Of a stretch of 19,343 nt of DNA, positions 14,651 to 19,343 are shown in pieces; the stretch's first letter is position 1; every line of letters starts with the position of its first letter. The position numbers and the translations under genes are program-made. The notes under the pieces are model-generated. The model was not told where the DNA came from. It saw only the letters and a list, made by a program, of their open reading frames with translations, and made no database searches. The stretch comes from Planctomycetaceae bacterium (GTDB lineage: Bacteria; Planctomycetota; Planctomycetia; Pirellulales; Thermoguttaceae), in the NCBI GenBank assembly GCA_003509805.1, contig DOMV01000369.1, positions 8,213 to 27,555 of the forward strand, written 5' to 3'.

Positions 14651-15796
14651 ATGTCCGATATCAGTGCTCTCCAGGAACGGTTCGTCAAGAAGAAAAAAGA
14701 GTTCGAGCTCGACAAGCTGTACCAGGTGCTTGTCCGCGAAAAGGGAAGCGACCTGCATTTGAAGGTCGATCAGCCGCCGATCGTCCGGATTCGCGGCGAG
14801 TTGCGGAAACTGAACCGGGGACCGATCGACGATGAGGAAATGACCCGGCTGATTTTGCCGACCATGGACGAGCGCAACCGGAAAATCCTCAACGATACCG
14901 GCGGCGCCGACTTTTCCCACCAGTGCGAGGTGGACGGCGTCCCGTGGCGTTTCCGTGTCAACGTTCTCCAGCAAATGGGGCATCTGGGCCTCGTCGCGCG
15001 GCGCATCAACAATTACATTCCGCCGCTTGAGGGACTGCATATTCCCGATACGTTGTACAATTTATGCAAATTCAGCCAGGGAATGATCCTGCTGGCCGGC
15101 GTTACCGGTTCCGGCAAAAGTACGACGATCGCCTCGATGCTCAACTGGATCAACCAGAATTACCGCAAGCATATCCTGACGCTGGAAGACCCGATCGAAT
15201 TTCTTTTCCAGGACGACAAATGCCTGATCAACCAGCGGGAAATCGGGCAGGACGTCATCAATTTCGAGATCGGCATGAAACACGCCGTTCGTGAAGACCC
15301 GGATGTCATGCTCGTCGGTGAAATGCGCGACCGGGAAACGTTCGAGACGGCGATTCACGCCGCGGAAACGGGCCACCTGGTTTTCGGGACGATTCACGCC
15401 TCCAGCGCCTCCTCGACGATCGGCCGTATTCTCGACCTTTTCCCCTCCGCGATGCACAAGGCGATTCGCAGCGCGCTGGCCTTCAACATGAAGGGAATCG
15501 TCGCCCAAAAACTGCTTCCTTCCTGCATGGAAGGGGTGCAACGGGTTCCGACCTGCGAAATCATGACCTTCAACGCGACGGTTCGCAAGCTCATTCTCGA
15601 AGAAAAGGACGAAAAACTTTCCGATGCGATCCGCATCGGGGAACTTGAAGGAATGCAGGATTTTACGATGAGCCTGAAATCGCTCGTCCAAATGAAGAAA
15701 ATCGATCGGGCGACCGCGTTCGAGGTTGCCCCGAACATCGAATCGCTTAAAATGGCCCTTAAAGGCATCGAGGTCAAGGAGCCGGGCATTTTGTAG
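14651..15796 (+). CDS. pilT: Type IV pilus retraction ATPase PilT
   Basis: A 381-aa cytoplasmic hexameric ATPase that depolymerises type IV pili during twitching motility, or powers related secretion machinery. All diagnostic motifs are present: the N-terminal GSDLHLKVDQPP segment (32-43), Walker A GVTGSGKST (150-158), the Asp box LTLEDPIEF (176-184), Walker B VMLVGEMRD (219-227) and the His box TGHLVFGTIHASSA (240-253). The C-terminal AIRIGELEGMQDF is the usual substrate-facing AIRxGxxxGMxxF motif, slightly changed. Length is typical. No other pilus genes are adjacent. The ATG at 14651 has no strong ribosome-binding site, but the N-terminal extension of about 20 residues ahead of the conserved region is normal for planctomycete versions. 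It could also be a PilU-like accessory ATPase. Confidence 0.93.
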   Translation: MSDISALQERFVKKKKEFELDKLYQVLVREKGSDLHLKVDQPPIVRIRGELRKLNRGPIDDEEMTRLILPTMDERNRKILNDTGGADFSHQCEVDGVPWRFRVNVLQQMGHLGLVARRINNYIPPLEGLHIPDTLYNLCKFSQGMILLAGVTGSGKSTTIASMLNWINQNYRKHILTLEDPIEFLFQDDKCLINQREIGQDVINFEIGMKHAVREDPDVMLVGEMRDRETFETAIHAAETGHLVFGTIHASSASSTIGRILDLFPSAMHKAIRSALAFNMKGIVAQKLLPSCMEGVQRVPTCEIMTFNATVRKLILEEKDEKLSDAIRIGELEGMQDFTMSLKSLVQMKKIDRATAFEVAPNIESLKMALKGIEVKEPGIL

Positions 15797-15800
15797 TTGA

Positions 15801-15955
15801 GTGTTATACTGTAAACGGCCTGAAACTGTTCCCGCGCACAATCGTCTGCCGCTCGAACGAAACGTTTATGTCATTGTACAAACATAGGTTAGAGTCAAGT
15901 GAGTGCGGCAGCCGGGCTTGACCAAATGTTCGTTTTCACCGCGTTTCCGGTATAT
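15801..15955 (+). repeat. Mosaic intergenic repeat, core copy D
   Basis: It begins with an ACTGTAAACGGCCTGA module (about 15809), has a single 12-nt GCGCACAATC unit, then the full core (CTGCCGCTCGAACGA to GCGTTTCCGGTATA). The core end points toward the Nramp-like gene about 220 nt away. It starts four bases after the pilT stop codon. Confidence 0.85.
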
Positions 15956-16009
15956 CCGGAAAACCTTTCAAAGTTTCCCTCGATATCTCCGCTTCTTATG
16001 CTGGACATG

Positions 16010-16143
16010 ATTGAAATTTCCCGAGGCCGGTTTTCAGGAAGCCCCCACCGGAAACAACGCTGCCCGGAAACGCTGTCCGGAGGGCAATGGTGTTTTTCGA
16101 GGGAGACGGCTTGATCGGCAGACGGGGCCGGCTTCGGTATGAA
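16010..16143 (+). repeat. Second module block of copy D
   Basis: It starts with ATTGAAATTTCCCGAGGCCGG split over 16010-16030, matching 11075-11095, and ends with GGCCGGCTTCGGTATGAAC (16125-16143), the fifth copy of the CCGGCTTCGGT module. Compared with copy C, the order of this block and the core is swapped, which shows that the family is modular. It ends 33 nt before the downstream start codon. Confidence 0.65.
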
Positions 16144-16176
16144 CGCTCTCACCTTTACCACAACACAATTTGTTTT

Positions 16177-17826
16177 ATGACTGATTCCTCAAAGCAGACC
16201 GCCCCGAAAAAAGACAAACTTCCCATGGCCGCAATGTGGGATCCGGCGAAATTGGAAAAAGAAAAAGCCGAATTGACCGCCCTCGAAAAACAACCGTTCT
16301 TCGGGCGTTCCATCGGTTACATCAAACGAACGGGGCCGGGCCTGCTCCAAAGTTCCATGACACTCGGTGCGGGCAGCGCGGCGGCCTCGGTTGTCGCCGG
16401 GGCGTCTTTCGGCTATAAACTGCTTTGGGTGCAGCCATTGGCCATGTTTCTCGGCGTCATGATGTTTGCGGCATTGGCGAACATCGTTCTCTCGACCCGG
16501 GAAAGGCCGTACAAGGCGTTCATGCGGGAGCTGAGTATCATTCTCGTCTTTCTCTGGGCGCTCGGCACGATCGTCGCCTCGGTCGTCTGGCATTTTCCGC
16601 AGTACGGGCTTGCGGCGGGAGCGGCAAGGAGCGTCGTTCAAGAATTTCTGCCGGAAGACCGGCCCCTCGAAATCAAGAAGGAGGTGCTTGATTCCGGGGG
16701 AAAACCGGTGTTGACCGCTGCCGGTAAACCGAAATGGGAAACGGTGAAAATCACACCGCTCGGATATGGAGTCAGTTTTTTAGTGGGTTTCGTCGTTCTC
16801 GGTTTGAATATGACTGTCGTATTCAATTACGGGAGCGGGGGACGCGGCATCAAAGTCTACGAATGGTTCCTGCGATGCATGATCGCCCTGGTCATCCTTG
16901 TTTTTCTGATCGTCGTCCTGACGAATATCGGTAACATCAAATGGCTGGAAGTTCTGAAAGGCTTCATCGGTTGGTACGGTATCCCGGGAAACGACGACCC
17001 GGTGGAATACGCCAAAACGATCACGACCGTACTCGGGATGCTCGGGGCGGCCGTCGGGATCAATATGACGTTCCTTTATCCTTACTCGTTGTTGGCCAAA
17101 GGTTGGGGCAAGGAGCATAACACCCTGGTCAAATGGGATCTCGGCATGACCATGTTCCTGCCGTTCGCAATCGTCACGTCGTTAATCATGATCGCGATGA
17201 CCGTGACCGGGGTTTACAGCGGGGCCGACGTCGTCAACAGTTCCATCTCGGCCATCGAGGCGGCGGAATCGCTCCGGGGCGTGTTGCCGGAAAAAATCGG
17301 ACGCCTGGTCTTTTGTCTCGGGTTGATCGGCATGACCTGCGGCGCCATCAGTACACACATGGTCGTTTGCGGTTTTACGATGTGCGAAATGCTCGGTCTC
17401 GAATACACCCGGGCACGATTTCGACTCTTCGCGCTCACGCCGTCGATCGGCGTTCTCGGTGTCGTGTTGGAACTGCCGTTCTGGTTCCCCGTCGCCGCTT
17501 CCGCGATTTGCCTGACCATGCTCCCGATCGCCTATCTCATCTTCCTGTGGCTGAACAACAAACGTTCCTATATCGGCGACGCCGTCGGGAAAGGGCTCTC
17601 GCGGGAATTGTTCAATGTGGCGCTGGCGGCGGCCTTGCTCATGGCGTGTATCGGCGCGGCGATCAAGGTCAAAGGAGGGGCGATCGACAAAATTTTCAAG
17701 AAAAAACCGGCTGCGAAACCGGCGGTGGAATTGTCGAGCGGGAAGGAACTTCAACCGTTCGTGACGCCCCGGATTATTATCCAGGATGAGGAGGAGGAAA
17801 CCCTTGCCGGAACAGCCGCCCCGTAA
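16177..17826 (+). CDS. Nramp-related multi-pass membrane protein lacking the metal-site residues
   Basis: A 549-aa inner-membrane protein with about 11-12 hydrophobic segments, related to the Nramp divalent-metal transporter family. The first membrane segment keeps the family frame GPGLLQSSMTLGAGS (53-67) and GYKLLWV, but the metal-binding DPGN of true Nramp proteins is GAGS (64-67). The MPH motif of the sixth segment reads GIN (294-296) inside GAAVGINMTFLYPYSLL. The residues that bind Mn or Fe in Nramp are thus replaced, so the substrate is probably not the usual one. A soluble insert of about 45 residues (near 155-200) and a charged C-terminal tail (FKKKPAAKP, then DEEEE) are extra. The start at 16177 was chosen because an upstream frame from 16087 lies within a repeat. 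It converges with the M16 gene, 31 nt apart. Confidence 0.82.
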   Translation: MTDSSKQTAPKKDKLPMAAMWDPAKLEKEKAELTALEKQPFFGRSIGYIKRTGPGLLQSSMTLGAGSAAASVVAGASFGYKLLWVQPLAMFLGVMMFAALANIVLSTRERPYKAFMRELSIILVFLWALGTIVASVVWHFPQYGLAAGAARSVVQEFLPEDRPLEIKKEVLDSGGKPVLTAAGKPKWETVKITPLGYGVSFLVGFVVLGLNMTVVFNYGSGGRGIKVYEWFLRCMIALVILVFLIVVLTNIGNIKWLEVLKGFIGWYGIPGNDDPVEYAKTITTVLGMLGAAVGINMTFLYPYSLLAKGWGKEHNTLVKWDLGMTMFLPFAIVTSLIMIAMTVTGVYSGADVVNSSISAIEAAESLRGVLPEKIGRLVFCLGLIGMTCGAISTHMVVCGFTMCEMLGLEYTRARFRLFALTPSIGVLGVVLELPFWFPVAASAICLTMLPIAYLIFLWLNNKRSYIGDAVGKGLSRELFNVALAAALLMACIGAAIKVKGGAIDKIFKKKPAAKPAVELSSGKELQPFVTPRIIIQDEEEETLAGTAAP

Positions 17827-17857
17827 CGGCATTCCACAACACGACGACGGGCATCCG

Positions 17858-19084
17858 TCAGAATGGGGCGGTGAGTTTTTTCGGCCCCAGGATGGCGATG
17901 TGAAACGGTCCGGCGGGGTTTTCATGCAAAAAGGCGTCGATGTGCGCCTTGCTTATCCGGTTGACCGAAGACTCGATTTCATCCATGCTGCGCAATCGAC
18001 CGAGATAATACCAATCGCGCGCAAGGGCGGCGCTTCGGGCTGCGGTCGATTCCTGCCGCATGACAAGCGTGCTTTTGGCCCTGATTTTGAGCCGATCGAG
18101 TTCCGCCTCGTCGATGCCTTCCGAAAGGCGGCGCAATTCGGCTACCAGGACTTCGAGCGATTGATCGGCCCGTTCCACGCCGGTTCCGCAATAGCAGAAA
18201 ACGGCGCCCCGATGGGGAAGGGTCGCGTACGTGGCGCCGACCGTATAACACAACCCCCGTTTTTCGCGGATTTCGTGAAACAACCGGGAACTCATGCCGC
18301 CGCTGAGCAACCCGACGGCACTCCAGGCTTTAAGGTAATCGGGGTGCGAAAACGGGACCGTCGGATATGCGAGACCGATATGGGTTTGAGCGGTTTCGGC
18401 GAAAATGTGGACATTCTGCGAACCGATTTCCCTTTCGACCGTTTCCGCTCTTTTGCGCGGCGTCCAGTCGCTGAAAAGCCGAGAAACCGTTTGCAGCAAT
18501 TCGGGCCAGTCGAATCGGCCGGCAAGGCTTAAAATCGCCCCGTCCGGTTGAAAAAAACGTTCGTGCTGTTCCCGGATGTCTTCGATCGTGATCCGCTTGA
18601 TCGATTCCGTCGTCCCGATCGAGGAACGGCCCCACGGATCGGGATGGAAATTCCGCTCCAACTCCAGCATCGTCAATCGTGCCGGATCGTCCTGGACGGC
18701 GAGAATTTCGTTGAACGCGATCTGCCGGGCTTCTTCCAGTTGTTCTTCCGGAAGAAACGGACGGCGGACGATATCGGCAAGAATTTCAAGCGAAAGAATC
18801 AAATTGGATGCCAACGTCGCGGCTCCGTAGACGGTGTGGGCCGGGAAAACCGATTCGCTGCGTTCACAACCGAGATTCTCGATCGCCTGGATCAACGCAC
18901 GGGAATCACGCGCCCCGGCTCCACGGAGCGTCATGTCGCAAAGCATTTCCGCGAGCCCGATCCTGTCCTCGGGGTCGTTGTTCGTACCGCAGGGAACATG
19001 CAGCGAAAAGGCGGCCGATTCCACCGCGTCCATCGGCTCGGCCAGCAGGACCAGCCCGTTTTCGAAATGATGCGTGTAAAACAT
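17858..19084 (-). CDS. M16 (pitrilysin) family protein without zinc-binding motif
   Basis: A 408-aa protein of the M16B size class with two M16 half-domains. The position of the zinc motif HxxEH is occupied by EMLCD (46-50, within RIGLAEMLCDMTLRG), so both histidines and the catalytic glutamate are missing; the downstream glutamate region (QIAFNEILAVQDDP) is present. The second half keeps the conserved arginine/tyrosine pair motif SSRLFHEIREKRGLCYTV that contacts substrate in partner subunits. In bacteria such inactive chains often dimerise with an active M16 partner, but none is encoded here. It may be a non-peptidase scaffold or chaperone-like homologue of a type I associate with planctomycetes. 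No signal peptide. The ATG at 19084 lies only two or three bases from the predicted transcription start, so the mRNA may be leaderless. Confidence 0.88.
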   Translation of the reverse strand: MFYTHHFENGLVLLAEPMDAVESAAFSLHVPCGTNNDPEDRIGLAEMLCDMTLRGAGARDSRALIQAIENLGCERSESVFPAHTVYGAATLASNLILSLEILADIVRRPFLPEEQLEEARQIAFNEILAVQDDPARLTMLELERNFHPDPWGRSSIGTTESIKRITIEDIREQHERFFQPDGAILSLAGRFDWPELLQTVSRLFSDWTPRKRAETVEREIGSQNVHIFAETAQTHIGLAYPTVPFSHPDYLKAWSAVGLLSGGMSSRLFHEIREKRGLCYTVGATYATLPHRGAVFCYCGTGVERADQSLEVLVAELRRLSEGIDEAELDRLKIRAKSTLVMRQESTAARSAALARDWYYLGRLRSMDEIESSVNRISKAHIDAFLHENPAGPFHIAILGPKKLTAPF

Positions 19085-19092
19085 AATCGACG

Positions 19093-19121
19093 ATTGTCGG
19101 TGAAAGAAATACGCTTGTCAA
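19093..19121 (-). promoter_or_regulatory. Predicted promoter for the M16 gene
   Basis: On the minus strand: TTGACA (19121-19116), a 17-nt spacer and GACAAT (19098-19093). Initiation about seven bases downstream falls at 19086 or so, almost on the ATG at 19084, which predicts a leaderless or nearly leaderless mRNA. Confidence 0.5.
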
Positions 19122-19134
19122 GGCGGCGCTTGAA

Positions 19135-19169
19135 TGGACAATTGACAATGGATAATGGACAATTAAAAT
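19135..19169 (+). repeat. Heptanucleotide repeat array abutting the sufT-like start codon
   Basis: Units TGGACAA, TTGACAA, TGGATAA, TGGACAA and a degenerate TTAAAAT, in perfect 7-nt register. The last unit contributes the first two bases of the ATG at 19168. It belongs to the same family as the arrays at 12882-12909 and 12961-12988. Confidence 0.75.
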
Positions 19170-19343
19170 GGATACAATAGACGTGGAAAAGGAGATTATC
19201 CTGACCCTCAAAAACATATACGACCCCGAAATTCCGGTCAATATCTACGATCTGGGGTTGATTTACGCGATTGATTACGCGCCCGAAACCGGCACGGCGA
19301 AGATTCGGATGACCCTCACCGCGCCCAACTGCCCGATGGCCGA
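19168..19343 (+). CDS. SufT/MIP18-family (DUF59) iron-sulfur assembly protein, partial
   Basis: Translation from ATG 19168 gives 58 residues before the window ends: MDTIDVEKEIILTLKNIYDP, then EIPVNIYDLGLIYAIDY and TAKIRMTLTAPNCPMA. The DPEIPVNIYDLGLIY motif and the CP-containing TAPNCPMA segment are diagnostic for the MIP18/DUF59 family, whose bacterial members (SufT, PaaD-like) help mature iron-sulfur proteins in the cytoplasm. The 3' end is cut off by the window edge. There is no ribosome-binding site; a heptanucleotide repeat occupies the whole leader and runs into the start codon. A lateral promoter or re-initiation is possible. Confidence 0.88.
   Translation, partial: MDTIDVEKEIILTLKNIYDPEIPVNIYDLGLIYAIDYAPETGTAKIRMTLTAPNCPMA

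Overview
The window reads as chromosomal DNA of a planctomycete-like bacterium (Planctomycetota, perhaps Pirellulales). This is inferred from protein style, not from a marker gene. The clues are a PilT ATPase, an M16 peptidase homologue and an Nramp-like membrane protein of types I associate with that phylum, large secreted proteins of unknown family, weak Shine-Dalgarno signals and many dispersed intergenic repeats. No tRNA, rRNA, CRISPR array or transposase gene is visible.

Layout. 1-112 is the end of a dispersed repeat. 148-3912 encodes a large secreted glycoside-hydrolase-like protein, followed by a second secreted protein of unknown function (4088-5131). Two stacked promoters (5192-5273) lead into a 63-aa protein and an SDH-type (ClpP-fold) serine protease (5317-6421). 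On the minus strand lie a nitronate monooxygenase-family flavoprotein (6476-7759) and a GH57 glucanotransferase/amylase (8528-10762). Between them is a 768-bp gene-free stretch holding a probable terminator, a strong promoter, a cobalamin riboswitch and a repeat copy. 10763-11388 is a repeat- and hairpin-rich leader before a degenerate NtrC-type regulator (11389-12807). 12808-13216 holds heptanucleotide repeats and a repeat module. 13217-14569 is a small accessory cluster: two related small proteins flank a class 3 lipase split by a one-base frameshift. Then come PilT (14651-15796), a repeat-bearing gap, the Nramp-like membrane protein (16177-17826), a convergent M16 homologue lacking its zinc ligands (17858-19084) and the start of a SufT/MIP18-like gene cut by the window edge (19168-19343).

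The genes do not form one pathway; most are separate transcription units. The most notable features are non-coding or about lost motifs: (i) a cobalamin riboswitch with its own promoter whose only downstream gene is the NMO-family gene, with a repeat lying between them; (ii) a modular repeat family whose four core copies all point the same end at the next gene start; (iii) three proteins in this short stretch (NtrC-type, Nramp-type, M16-type) that keep the family fold signature but lack the residues that define the classical activity.
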